Part shown: positions 1 through 8,055 of the stretch, piece by piece
How the letters are laid out: the number at the start of each line of letters is the position of its first letter
How positions within the stretch are numbered: the first letter of the stretch is position 1
NCBI GenBank assembly: GCA_029266455.1
Contig: JAQSWV010000047.1
Coordinates: 1 to 60,315 of the forward strand
Direction: 5' to 3'
Length of the DNA: 60,315 nucleotides
Origin: Nocardioidaceae bacterium
GTDB lineage: Bacteria; Actinomycetota; Actinomycetes; Propionibacteriales; Nocardioidaceae
Notes under the pieces: generated by a model
What the model saw: only the letters and a program-made list of their open reading frames with translations
What the model was told of the DNA's origin: nothing
Databases searched by the model: none
Translations under genes and position numbers: made by a program

Positions 1-80
1 CGCACGGCTGTGATCACCTCGCGACGATCCTCCGGCAGCCCGGCGAGGTACTCCTGCACGGTCGCAGCAGTGCTCTGCAT
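1..80 (-). CDS. DUF1801 (YdhG-like) protein, N-terminal fragment cut by window edge
   Basis: On the minus strand an ATG at 80 opens a frame that runs off the left edge. Its 26 codons contain TVQEYLAGLPEDRREV, which matches the usual opening of DUF1801 proteins (an alpha helix with EYLA.LPE.RR). These are small cytoplasmic proteins of unsettled function, usually 110-150 residues. Only the N-terminus is visible, and there is no clear ribosome-binding site before the ATG, so the start is approximate. Confidence 0.6.
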   Translation of the reverse strand, partial: MQSTAATVQEYLAGLPEDRREVITAV

Positions 81-688
81 GGGTCCATCGTGGACCCACA
101 GCATCTGGTCCGTACAGGCTCGAACCCGGGGCAGGGCCAGGGCCATGGGATACGCGTGGCCGGGACGAACCGGATTCCACCTCGTGCTCATCACCCGGTC
201 TGGCCCGTCTAGCGATGTGCAGCGTCACGCTGTTGATGCCGCTGCAGTGTTCAGGAGTCGTCTCGCTCGCCGTCATCGGTGCGGTCCTGTCTCCGACAGC
301 GCCGCCGGCGGTGGCCGAGATCGAAACGTTCACGGACCAAGCCAATGAGTCACGCAAGAGTCTCGCAACCATGGCCGGGAATATGTGACTCGATGGAGGG
401 CTGGGGGACCACCCCGCGCTGCGTCCTGCAGCACTGACCCGCGTGCCAGGGTGAGATCCCGCCAGGGTAAACGGTCAACACTGGCCGACGCCCATTGAGA
501 GAGTGTGTCTACCCGCAGCGGATAGGAACCTTCGATCGCTCCACGCCGCGACAATGATGAGTGCCCGTCTCGCCCGTCTGCGCAGGGTCTCCGTGAGTCT
601 CGCGGGTCTTCACAAGTGGGCCCACTCGATGGATGCTGAGACGGCTGCTTGGCATATCAGCCGAGAGGTATGTGATCGGGGGAGGTTG
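81..688. other. Intergenic region between the DUF1801 fragment and the secreted protein
   Basis: This stretch of about 600 bases has no convincing gene. Open frames exist on both strands, but they are arginine-rich, lack family signatures and look like GC-rich noise. The only item worth naming is a short signal-peptide-like frame at 215-388, listed separately at low confidence. A good ribosome-binding site (GGAGG at 681-685) sits at the right end and serves the gene starting at 689. Confidence 0.5.
215..388 (+). CDS. Possible 57-aa secreted peptide or N-terminal relic of a secreted protein
   Basis: An ATG at 215 opens a 57-residue frame ending in TGA at 386-388. Residues about 8-33 are hydrophobic, ending in an Ala/Pro-rich stretch (LSPTAPPAVAE) that resembles a signal peptide cleavage region. 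The remainder is a short polar tail (TFTDQANESRKSLATMAGNM). I do not recognise it. There is no ribosome-binding site before the ATG, so it may be the 5' stump of a decayed secreted-protein gene or chance. Confidence 0.2.
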   Translation: MCSVTLLMPLQCSGVVSLAVIGAVLSPTAPPAVAEIETFTDQANESRKSLATMAGNM

Positions 689-2269
689 ATGCGGGCAACC
701 GGCTTCATTGGCACTGTGGTGCTGGTACTGGTGATGGGCTTCGGAGTGGGGCCGGAGTTGCCGGGTTCTACGGACACGGCGTCGACTGACGTACGGCCCG
801 CTGAAAGGCCTATCGACACCAATCGGGCGTCCGCATACGGTGCGGCAGCCGTCCCCGGGCATACGTCGGTGGCGGCGGAACGAGGTCGTCAAGGCACCTC
901 GCAGTGGCGGTTGCGCAAGCCGGCCATCAAGGGTCAGATCGAGGGCTACGCCCATCGTGTCAGTGTCCCGTCGGGTGAACGGGTCAAGCTGAAGATCTCG
1001 ACGGGGGCGGCCAGATTCCGTGTGGTGGCCTTCCGGTTCGGTGCTTACCGTGGGGGCTTGGCCCGGCGAGTCTGGCGCTCACGCATGATTGACGGTGAGC
1101 GGCAGCGAGATCCGGTGTTCTCTCCTCGACGAACTCGCACTGTGGTGGCGCCCTGGCACTCTTCGCTGTCGGTCAGCACCCGCGGCTGGTCACCTGGGGT
1201 CTACGTATTCAAGCTCGTTGCATCGACGGGGTGGCAGGCCCACGTGCCTCTAGTCGTCCGCTCGCGCAGCACCAAAGGCAAGGTCGCGCTGATGGCTCCA
1301 GTTGCCACCTGGCAGGCATACAACGATTGGGGCGGCTACAGCCTTTATCACGGACCCACCGGTGATCGGCGGAGCTGGGCTGTCAGCCAAAACCGGCCAT
1401 ACCCGGCCCCCGGAGCCAAGCAGATGCTGTTCGGTGCGATGCCGGTCGTCGTGCACGCCGAACAGCTCGGGATCCCGCTGGCGTACCTGACGAATATGGA
1501 CTTGGCCACCGATGGACAAGCGCTACGTGGAGCGCGGGGTCTGGTGTCGATGGGTCACGACGAGTACTGGTCGCTAGACATGCGCCAACGGGTGCTGTCC
1601 GCCCGACGGCACGGGACCAACCTGGCATTCCTCGGCGCCAACACCATGTACTGGCGGATCCGAACCCCCACGGTCGGCCAAGGGCCGCGCCGGGATGTCG
1701 TAGGCTACCGCAGCGATGCCCAGCTCGACCCGCTCTACGACAAGGGGTCGGCGCGCACCACTGCTCGCTATCGCGATCCGCCCAAGCCCAAACCGGAGAA
1801 CTCACTCATCGGGATGCGATACGAATGCTTCCCCGTGGAGGCTCCCTACCGAGTGGTGTCTCCAGGATGGTGGGGCTTTCGAGGCACTGGAGTGCGTCGC
1901 GGCGACCGGTATCCAGGCCTGGTGGGCATCGAAGCCGACCGGGTCTATCCGGTGCCGCGCACCCCGCGACCGCTGCAGATCCTCTCACATGTGACCTACG
2001 ACTGTGGCGGAGTGAGCACCTCAGCCCAGTCGATCTACTACACCACACGCTCCGGCGCAGGTGTGTTCACCGCAGGTACCTTGCGCTGGACCTGCGCCCT
2101 CCGAGACCGCTGCGGCTCGGTGACACCCCCGGCGACAGGCCTGACGAGAGGCGTCACCACGAACCTGCTGAAGGCCTTCGCTCGCGGACCGGTAGGGCGT
2201 CGCCATCCAGCACACGACAATGTCGCCCGCTTCCACCTGCCGAAACAAAATCAGGTGCCAGCAAGTTGA
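689..2269 (+). CDS. Secreted protein with N,N-dimethylformamidase beta-subunit-like C-terminal domain
   Basis: A protein of 526 residues starting at ATG 689, chosen because GGAGG lies at 681-685 and a signal peptide follows at once (MRATGF then a hydrophobic run to about residue 22). The frame is open upstream to 503, but those residues look non-coding. From about residue 190 the sequence has the pattern of the dimethylformamidase large-subunit family: TWQAYNDWGGYSLY, then GLVSMGHDEYWS and FLGANTMYWRIR. In that family this is a class-I-amidotransferase-like fold. No metal-site assignment is attempted. Export makes a true formamidase role doubtful. It may act on cell-surface or extracellular material. 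The gene stands alone, with a minus-strand gene converging on its end. Confidence 0.75.
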   Translation: MRATGFIGTVVLVLVMGFGVGPELPGSTDTASTDVRPAERPIDTNRASAYGAAAVPGHTSVAAERGRQGTSQWRLRKPAIKGQIEGYAHRVSVPSGERVKLKISTGAARFRVVAFRFGAYRGGLARRVWRSRMIDGERQRDPVFSPRRTRTVVAPWHSSLSVSTRGWSPGVYVFKLVASTGWQAHVPLVVRSRSTKGKVALMAPVATWQAYNDWGGYSLYHGPTGDRRSWAVSQNRPYPAPGAKQMLFGAMPVVVHAEQLGIPLAYLTNMDLATDGQALRGARGLVSMGHDEYWSLDMRQRVLSARRHGTNLAFLGANTMYWRIRTPTVGQGPRRDVVGYRSDAQLDPLYDKGSARTTARYRDPPKPKPENSLIGMRYECFPVEAPYRVVSPGWWGFRGTGVRRGDRYPGLVGIEADRVYPVPRTPRPLQILSHVTYDCGGVSTSAQSIYYTTRSGAGVFTAGTLRWTCALRDRCGSVTPPATGLTRGVTTNLLKAFARGPVGRRHPAHDNVARFHLPKQNQVPAS

Positions 2270-2314
2270 TGACCTGGCCGAGGCATACCTGGCGTGCCGG
2301 ACCCGCCCTCGTCG

Positions 2315-3634
2315 TCAGCGCCGCTCGAGATGGTGCTCGACGATGTAGGTGCCCACCATGCGGCCAAGCGCCTTGCCTTGCTCGGTTGCGAAACGGAAGT
2401 GAATGCCGGCTCTCACGCGCGAATCGGCGTTCTCGTTCGCCGCCTGCGTGAAGGTGGTGAACGAGCGGACGGGGTTCGCCGGCAGTGCGGTCAGCGATCC
2501 CATCGAGAACGGCACACGATCGGTCTTGAAGCACCGCTTGAGGACCTCCGCCGCTCCGGCGCCGAGAGCGCTGTGGGTCGAGGGGTAGTCCTGGACGGGT
2601 GGCGTCTCGAGATAGCTCTTCCAGGTAGCGTCCTTGACCGTGCCGCGGTTGCCGTCGGTATCGCCGGCTCGGATCGCGGTGTAGGGCCGCCAGGTGTCCC
2701 AATGGAACCTGGTATCCCAGCCCGCGACGTAGCTGTCGTAGAGGGACATGTTGACGAGTGCGAACATCCGGGCGGCGCGCCAGAGCTTCAGTTCTTCGCT
2801 GGTCGTGGTGACGCGCGCAATGCGGGCCCAGCCGATCTCAGAGCCCTCGTACCACCAGTTAGCGTAGTTGCTCTGATCCCTGGTGCGGGTCGTGCTGTTG
2901 ATAGCTCCGACCGACTTCACCTCGTTGTACGCTCTCGCGTAGGCGCGGCTCGTCAGCGCCGGGGGCGCAGACAAGCGGAACTGCTCGGGAGAATTGAGTC
3001 CGAACGGCGTCGCGTACCGGAAGTCCTCCGCAAACGTGAAGTCGTACGGGGGGACGAACTGGTAGTCACCCGGCTGTGTTCCCGGCGTGTAGTTGGGGCT
3101 CAAGAGGTCGACGTCGGTGCCGTCGTTCTGACGGAGCGCGACAATGGCCGCCGCCGCCTTCGCTCCCAGGGTCAGGGCCTTTGTCTTGTCGCTGCCGTCG
3201 GGCACCCTCGCGAGCCAGGTCGCAAGCTCGGCGTCCAGCGTCGTTCGCTGGGCGGGATAGACCGCCACGAGCACGTCATGCGCTGCCTTCGCCGCGGCCG
3301 CGATCGGGTTGGCGCCCTTCGAGCGGCCGAAGTAGGCGTACTGGTCGAACCTGGGGTCGATCGCGTTGAGCGCATCGTGCATCGCGATGTGCATCATCGC
3401 CTGGTGCCGCGTGCCCATGAACGAGACGTAGCCGTCGTCAGTCATCGCCGCTTCGAACACAATCCGGCTCCAGGCAACGACGACGCTGCCATTCCTCACG
3501 GTGGAGACCGTCGGGGAGACGTCCTCCCCGATCTCCTCGTTCATCGCATTCGCATTGCCGGGAAGAGGATTCACCAGCAGGAGTACCAGTACCCAACCGA
3601 CGAGCAAGCCGAGTCGTCGTCCCGTTGTGCGCAT
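2315..3634 (-). CDS. Secreted vanadium-dependent haloperoxidase / PAP2-type protein
   Basis: A protein of 439 residues from ATG 3634, preceded by a GGGGGA ribosome-binding sequence. The N-terminus is a signal peptide (RRLGLLVGWVLVLLLVNPLPGNANA). The mature part has vanadium-haloperoxidase features: an early helix with HIAMHDALNAI, WDTWRPYTAIR, then DYPSTHSALGAGAAEVL containing the P-S-x-H acid/base motif, and a C-terminal GIHFRFA segment with a second His. In characterised members Lys/Arg/Ser/His bind vanadate and the enzymes oxidise halides or hydrolyse phosphate esters. The canonical Lys a few residues before the W-R-P motif is not evident (sequence FHWDTWRP), so halide oxidation versus phosphatase activity is open. 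The gene is monocistronic as far as can be seen. Confidence 0.75.
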   Translation of the reverse strand: MRTTGRRLGLLVGWVLVLLLVNPLPGNANAMNEEIGEDVSPTVSTVRNGSVVVAWSRIVFEAAMTDDGYVSFMGTRHQAMMHIAMHDALNAIDPRFDQYAYFGRSKGANPIAAAAKAAHDVLVAVYPAQRTTLDAELATWLARVPDGSDKTKALTLGAKAAAAIVALRQNDGTDVDLLSPNYTPGTQPGDYQFVPPYDFTFAEDFRYATPFGLNSPEQFRLSAPPALTSRAYARAYNEVKSVGAINSTTRTRDQSNYANWWYEGSEIGWARIARVTTTSEELKLWRAARMFALVNMSLYDSYVAGWDTRFHWDTWRPYTAIRAGDTDGNRGTVKDATWKSYLETPPVQDYPSTHSALGAGAAEVLKRCFKTDRVPFSMGSLTALPANPVRSFTTFTQAANENADSRVRAGIHFRFATEQGKALGRMVGTYIVEHHLERR

Positions 3635-4008
3635 GGTGTTCCCCCATCCAGCTTGGCGAGCCGCGTTGCCCACGTTTTTGACCATCCTCGGGGGTGTGCT
3701 GTCGGCACAAGTGCTTCACACGAACACTTTGTGTCACCATTGAAGTCGGCGGTGCCTCTAGCCTTTATAGGACATAGGGGAGTGAAACCCCACAAGAGCC
3801 GCAAACCAGTGGATGCAAGTTATCCCTGCCGAAACCACCCCGTGACAGGCCACGGTGAGCGACACAAAGCCCGATCCGCCATTATCAGGTCCTCGCCGAA
3901 GGATCGGAGCCGCTGCGGGTGACGGCGAACGTTTCAGGGTCGCCACTCAAGCCGCTGGGTTCAGGCACTAGCGGGTAGTACCGCTCGTTCCCCGCGACGG
4001 GGGCCTGT
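3635..4008. other. Intergenic region upstream of the haloperoxidase gene
   Basis: These 374 bases separate two minus-strand genes and should hold the promoter of the haloperoxidase gene. The stretch around 3710-3780 is AT-richer than its surroundings, and TATAAA appears on the minus strand near 3764-3769. I could not pair it with a convincing -35 element. No coding potential or strong hairpin was recognised. Confidence 0.4.
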
Positions 4009-4488
4009 TCAGGTCTGCTCGGCAACAGCCTTGATCCGTTCCAGGGTGACGTGCATGCCTTCTCTCAGGTCGTCGTCGCGATCTGAGCCTCCAACCCACT
4101 TCTGGGTGAGCCAGGCCATTGCCGCCGGCAGCCGGCGTTCAGCGTCGTACGACTCCGTCAACCGCGTGCCGGTGGGCAGCGGCTCCATGACGTACCGCCA
4201 GGTGTACGAACCGATACCAGGCCCGCTGCGATTGAACGCGAACTCACGCCCGGGCTGGGCAACCGTGACCACCGGCAAGGTGAACCACGAAGGACCCCGA
4301 CGGCCCTTGTTCCTTGCTATGAACCTGGCGCCGACTACCGGGCCGGACGCGCCGCGGATCCAGGTGCAGCGGCGGCACTCTGGGCTCCACTCGCCCATAC
4401 GCGTGATGTCGGAAACAAGCTCGTAGACGCGCCCGGGCGGTGCGGCGATCTCGATCGACGCTGAGTCGTGGGGAAGACGTTCGACCAT
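4009..4488 (-). CDS. SRPBCC (START/Bet v1-like) family protein
   Basis: A protein of 159 residues from ATG 4488, chosen over an upstream in-frame start at 4575 because AAAGGGAA lies 8-9 bases before it. The domain begins almost at once: SIEIAAPPGRVYELVSDITRMGEWSPECRRCTW is the beta1-alpha1-alpha2 opening of SRPBCC proteins, and the C-terminal helix ends LERIKAVAEQ. Such proteins form a hydrophobic pocket for lipids or aromatic compounds. The ligand cannot be read from sequence. A second, distinct SRPBCC gene lies at 5900-6346, and the pair flanks a TetR/monooxygenase-like gene pair. Confidence 0.75.
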   Translation of the reverse strand: MVERLPHDSASIEIAAPPGRVYELVSDITRMGEWSPECRRCTWIRGASGPVVGARFIARNKGRRGPSWFTLPVVTVAQPGREFAFNRSGPGIGSYTWRYVMEPLPTGTRLTESYDAERRLPAAMAWLTQKWVGGSDRDDDLREGMHVTLERIKAVAEQT

Positions 4489-4796
4489 GACGAGTTCCCT
4501 TTCGTCGGTGCAGAAGGTTCCGGGAGCCTGTCTCGACAGTGGCACCGTGAACTTCAGGCGAGCGGACTTTCTCACGACAGCAGTATCAGCCGCCAGTGTC
4601 GATTCTGAGTGTGTCTGCAGTACCCCGTCTGGCGGGCGACCATGGCCACACGCTTGACGCGGACGCTCGACCCAGCTCTTGCCACCGTCCGACCTGTCGG
4701 CGGTTCGGCTCTCGGGCTGGCCGGCCTCAACCGGAGTGTGGGTCGGCCGTTCACCCCGGAGTCACACATGCTTCCCCGCAGCAGAATCCGCTGCGG
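4489..4796. other. Intergenic region between the SRPBCC and TetR genes
   Basis: The 308 bases contain the ribosome-binding site of the SRPBCC gene at the left end and the 3' side of the TetR gene at the right end. Short open frames on both strands lack any family pattern. I see no hairpin strong enough to call a terminator. Confidence 0.4.
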
Positions 4797-5444
4797 TCAT
4801 GGATCGGCCGTCGCCTCACGGATGACGGTCTGCAGGATCATCCGTGCCAGCCACGCCTCGTAGTGTTTCGCTGACCACTTGTAGTCGCCCATGAGCATGT
4901 CGGCGACCTGAGGGCTGTAGAGCACGTAGAGGGTGGCGGCGGCCTCTTCTGGGTCCGGGTGTTGTCCGCCGGGTCCGGCGAGGATCTCTGTTGAGGCGAT
5001 CATCTCTTGCCGTCGGGCGGCCTTGACGGTCTCCATCATGGCGGCCAGCTCGGGATCGGAAGCGGCCGCCTCGGTCGCGACCCGCGCCAATGGCGCCACG
5101 CGCTCGGTGATCGACCGGGCCAAGGCGGCGTCGAGTTCTGCGCGTCGACGGGCGTCGGGCTCGTCGGCGACCATCCGTGACTCGGCCCGATCGGTGATAG
5201 GAGTCGGTTCGTCGTCGCCGGTGATGGTGCTTTCGATCAGCTGGCGCAGTAGTTCGCGCTTGTTGCCGAACACGGCGTACACCGTCGGGACGGCGACACC
5301 GGCGCGCTCGGCGATTGTCTGGATCGTGGTGGCGGCGTATCCGGTGGCGACAAAGCGCTCGTGTGCCGCATCGAGGATCGACCGGCGGGTCTGCCGGGCC
5401 TGGGCGTCGCGGGTGGGGGACGAGTACGACCTCTTGACAGGCAC
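4797..5444 (-). CDS. TetR/AcrR family transcriptional regulator
   Basis: A protein of 215 residues with a GTG start at 5444. The N-terminal DNA-binding domain is clear: ARQTRRSILDAAHERFVATGY, then TTIQTIAERAGVAVPTVYAVFGNKREL (residues about 17-65), the TetR helix-turn-helix pattern. The C-terminal 150 residues are the variable ligand-binding part, so no inducer can be named. It is divergent from the small gene at 5500, with 55 bases between the two starts, and the intergenic space contains an inverted repeat at 5471-5481. By the usual logic of this family it should repress itself and the divergent gene. That is inference. Confidence 0.9.
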   Translation of the reverse strand: MPVKRSYSSPTRDAQARQTRRSILDAAHERFVATGYAATTIQTIAERAGVAVPTVYAVFGNKRELLRQLIESTITGDDEPTPITDRAESRMVADEPDARRRAELDAALARSITERVAPLARVATEAAASDPELAAMMETVKAARRQEMIASTEILAGPGGQHPDPEEAAATLYVLYSPQVADMLMGDYKWSAKHYEAWLARMILQTVIREATADP

Positions 5445-5470
5445 CCCGGTAGAGTATCAGTCTAACCAAT

Positions 5471-5481
5471 ATAGTAACTAT
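5471..5481. promoter_or_regulatory. Inverted repeat, putative TetR operator
   Basis: ATAGT-A-ACTAT is a perfect 5-bp inverted repeat around one base, in an AT-rich island between the divergent TetR gene and the gene at 5500. One further pair outside the repeat also matches. The position, 19-29 bases before the downstream ATG, would let a bound regulator block transcription. No footprint data are implied. Confidence 0.5.
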
Positions 5482-5499
5482 CTAGTGGAAAGGCGAGCC

Positions 5500-5775
5500 A
5501 TGGCCTACGCAACGCTGATGGAGTTCGACGTCGACCTCGACACGCACGTCAAGATCGGTGAGGCCGTCGGTGATGCACCGGTAGCGGGGCTCATCCTGCA
5601 CGCGGGCGGCCCGAGCGAGCGTGGTGTCCACAGCCTCGACGTGTGGGAGAGCAAGGAGGACTCCGAGCACTTCTTCGCCGAGCGCATGGCACCAGCGTTG
5701 CAGCAGCTGGGCATCCAGGGCGGGTCACCTCTCAGCTACCAGGAGTTCGACTTGCCGCACCTGGTGCGGGGATAA
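5500..5775 (+). CDS. Small monooxygenase-like (ABM/GYD-type) protein
   Basis: A protein of 91 residues, ATG 5500, preceded by GGAAAGG at 5487-5493. It opens with MAYATLMEFDVDLDTHVKIGEAVGDAPVAG and continues with an IxHAGGP...VWESKEDSEHFFAERMAPALQQLG pattern. This looks like a dimeric alpha/beta-barrel (ferredoxin-like) protein similar to antibiotic-biosynthesis monooxygenase or GYD-domain families. No catalytic residues can be named with confidence. The gene is divergent from the TetR regulator and probably under its control through the intergenic inverted repeat. Confidence 0.6.
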   Translation: MAYATLMEFDVDLDTHVKIGEAVGDAPVAGLILHAGGPSERGVHSLDVWESKEDSEHFFAERMAPALQQLGIQGGSPLSYQEFDLPHLVRG

Positions 5776-5899
5776 CCGCAAGAGTGGTGCCGGGGCATCG
5801 GCCAGTGCCGGGGCAGCGGTCAACGCCTACCTCGACCGCTACTGAGATCGGACTGCTCTCTAGACGCGGTGGTCAGATCCCCGCGAGTACGCTCGAACG

Positions 5900-6346
5900 G
5901 TGGCCGTGGACGTGGAGACCTCCATCGAGATCGACGCTGACCGTCATCGGGTTGCGGCCTTCGCGTCCGACCCCGCGAACGCGCCGCGCTGGTATGCCAA
6001 CATCAGTTCCGTCGACTGGGAGACACCACCGCCGGCAACCGTCGGGTCACGCATCACCTTCGTCGCACATTTCCTCGGACGGCGCATCGCCTACACCTAC
6101 GAGGTGCGCGAAATGGTGGACGCCGAGCGATTCGTGATGAGCACCGCCGCAGGCCCGTTCCCGATGCAGACGACCTACACCTGGGCCGACACCCCGGCCG
6201 GTAGAACGCGGATGACCCTGCGCAACCAGGGCGAGCCATCAGGCTTCGGCCAGCTCGCGGCCCCGGTGATGGCCGAAGCCATGCGTCGCACCAACCGCAA
6301 GGATCTCCAGGCGCTCAAGAGCCTCCTGGAGAACACCACCACTTGA
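5900..6346 (+). CDS. SRPBCC family protein (second copy type)
   Basis: A protein of 148 residues with a GTG start at 5900. The N-terminus (VETSIEIDADRHRVAAFASDPANAPRWYANISSVDW) is the SRPBCC opening, and the C-terminal amphipathic helix (RTNRKDLQALKSLLEN) closes the lipid-binding cavity typical of the fold. It is only distantly similar to the protein at 4009-4488, so this is not a recent duplication. There is no clear ribosome-binding site, and the start could be a few codons off. The ligand is unknown. Confidence 0.75.
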   Translation: MAVDVETSIEIDADRHRVAAFASDPANAPRWYANISSVDWETPPPATVGSRITFVAHFLGRRIAYTYEVREMVDAERFVMSTAAGPFPMQTTYTWADTPAGRTRMTLRNQGEPSGFGQLAAPVMAEAMRRTNRKDLQALKSLLENTTT

Positions 6347-6534
6347 CCTCCGAGCCCGACCACGGCGGAAGCAATAGCCTGAGTCCCCACCGAACCCGGG
6401 GCGGGTTCAGTTCACAATCTCGTCCACCCCGGCGGGCGTCGAGTTCTGTCGGGTGGTTCAGTGTCCACGTCTCGTCGCAGCGACGTTGATGTCGTCCTTC
6501 AGGGGGAGTGCTGCACGACCCGAGAGGAGCGCGC

Positions 6535-7944
6535 ATGGCCACCGAGCCACCCGACGCAGAGGAATCGGTCGGCGCCCCGTCGCAGCAGGTGTCTCAGGTG
6601 GCTGCGCACAGCTGGCGCGCAACCGATCGTTTCGTCCCACGGACCGTGCTCCAGCCCTTGCAGCGGCTCATGGCGGTCGAGACGAGCAGTGCGGTCGTCA
6701 TCCTCCTGGCAACTCTCGCCGCGCTGATCGCCGCCAACTCTCCTCTCGCGCACGCGTACGCCGAGTTCTGGGAGACTCCGCTCAAGCTCGACCTCGGCGG
6801 TGTGCACCTGCTCGAGCTCTCGCTGCATGAGGTGGTCAACGACGCCCTGATGACGCTGTTCTTCCTGCTCGTCTCCTTGGAGATCAAGCGGGAGATGGTC
6901 TTCGGTGAGCTCCGTGACCCGCGTGCGGCGGCGCTGCCCATCGTTGCCGCGGTGGGCGGCATGGTGGTGCCCGCCCTCATCTACGTCGCCTTCAACGCGG
7001 GTGGCCCCAACCTGCAGGGCTGGGGAATTCCGATGGCCACTGACATCGCCTTCGCGGTCGCTGTGATGACGTCCTTGGGCAGCCGGGTCCCGCTCGGTGC
7101 CCGACTGTTTCTCCTCACCCTCGCCATCGTCGACGACCTAGGAGCGATCCTGGTGATCGCCGTCTTCTATAGCGGTGGCATCGCTTTCGGGTGGCTCGGC
7201 GTCGCTGCGGCCGCCGTCGTCTCGGCGCTGGTTCTGACGAGGGTCAAGGTTCGGTCGCAGTGGGTCTACATCGTGCTCGGGGTGGCCGGGTGGTACGCCC
7301 TTCATGAGTCAGGCGTCCATGCCACCCTCATCGGGGTCGCCTTCGGCCTCATCACGCCCGCGTACGCGTTGCTGCCACCCGACCAGTTCCCGGCAGTGGC
7401 CACCCGCCTCGTCGACGAGGTCGTGCACCGCAACGAGGACGGGCTCGTGACGGCGGACGAGCACGGCGCCAACGACCACACGCTGCGCGAGCTCAAGCGA
7501 CTGTCGCGGGAGACCCAGTCACCGCTGCACCGCAACGAGGTGGCTCTGGCGCCGTACGTCGCGTTCGGCATCGTGCCGCTGTTCGCCTTCGCGAACGCCG
7601 GCCTCCCCTATCCCGACGTCCCGGTCTCCGAGTGGATATCAGACCCTGTCGTCCTCGGCGTCGCCGTCGGCCTGGTGCTCGGGAAGACCCTGGGCATCTT
7701 CGGCGCGGCATGGCTGACCGTCCGGGCGGGGTGGGCCCGCTACCCGACGGGGATGGGCCAAAGCCACCTGCTCGGGGTGTCCATGACGGCGGGCATCGGC
7801 TTCACCGTCGCCATCTTCGTAGCCAACCTGGCCTTCGCCGACGAGCAGGTGGTCGACCTGGCCAAGCTCGGGATCATTCTGGGCAGCTTCATAGCGGCCG
7901 TGACCGGTTACCTGCTGCTCCGCTTCAGCGGCAATGAGGATTGA
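6535..7944 (+). CDS. nhaA: Na+/H+ antiporter NhaA
   Basis: A protein of 469 residues from ATG 6535 with GAGAGGA at 6522-6528. A GTG start at 6508 is possible but has its purine run directly abutting. After a 45-residue polar N-terminus come about 12 membrane segments. NhaA signatures are present: LEIKREMVFGEL, PMATDIAFAVAVM, and TLAIVDDLGAILVIAVFYS, whose paired Asp residues correspond to the proton/sodium-binding DD of E. coli NhaA, followed by HESGVHATLIGV. It exchanges internal Na+ for external H+ at the cytoplasmic membrane. It is somewhat longer than the E. coli protein because of the N-terminal extension and a hydrophilic loop near residues 290-340. It is a stand-alone gene, and a different antiporter (NhaC type) lies at 51.7-53.2 kb. 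Confidence 0.92.
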   Translation: MATEPPDAEESVGAPSQQVSQVAAHSWRATDRFVPRTVLQPLQRLMAVETSSAVVILLATLAALIAANSPLAHAYAEFWETPLKLDLGGVHLLELSLHEVVNDALMTLFFLLVSLEIKREMVFGELRDPRAAALPIVAAVGGMVVPALIYVAFNAGGPNLQGWGIPMATDIAFAVAVMTSLGSRVPLGARLFLLTLAIVDDLGAILVIAVFYSGGIAFGWLGVAAAAVVSALVLTRVKVRSQWVYIVLGVAGWYALHESGVHATLIGVAFGLITPAYALLPPDQFPAVATRLVDEVVHRNEDGLVTADEHGANDHTLRELKRLSRETQSPLHRNEVALAPYVAFGIVPLFAFANAGLPYPDVPVSEWISDPVVLGVAVGLVLGKTLGIFGAAWLTVRAGWARYPTGMGQSHLLGVSMTAGIGFTVAIFVANLAFADEQVVDLAKLGIILGSFIAAVTGYLLLRFSGNED

Positions 7945-7985
7945 TCGCCGGGACGCTGTACTGCGAGCCAGGATGCGCTTGGCCG

Positions 7986-8005
7986 GTGGTGTGGTGTGGT
8001 GTGGT
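7986..8005. repeat. GTGGT x4 microsatellite upstream of aceE
   Basis: Four perfect tandem copies of the 5-mer GTGGT lie 51-70 bases before the aceE start. Repeats of this unit length can slip during replication and change promoter spacing. No function is evident here. Confidence 0.6.
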
Positions 8006-8055
8006 TGTCAGCACGGTCAGCGATGAAGTCGCCGCTCGAACAAAGGACCCTAGCG

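Noticed and set aside
10-348. 112-codon frame at the window start
   Set aside because: Arg/Ser-rich with no domain, and it is antisense to the DUF1801 fragment.
2294-3922. 542-codon plus-strand frame over the haloperoxidase gene
   Set aside because: Antisense shadow. The minus-strand protein has a signal peptide and haloperoxidase motifs; the plus-strand translation has none.
4933-5775. 280-codon plus-strand frame joining the TetR region with the small monooxygenase-like gene
   Set aside because: Only the last 91 codons are protein-like; the rest is antisense to the TetR gene.
6376-6400. Second DosR-like box (GGGGACT on the minus strand) before nhaA
   Set aside because: Only about 10 of 20 positions match and the second half-site is absent.
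7986-8005. GTGGT repeats as a CRISPR-like or regulatory array
   Set aside because: No spacers and only four 5-base units; a simple microsatellite is enough.
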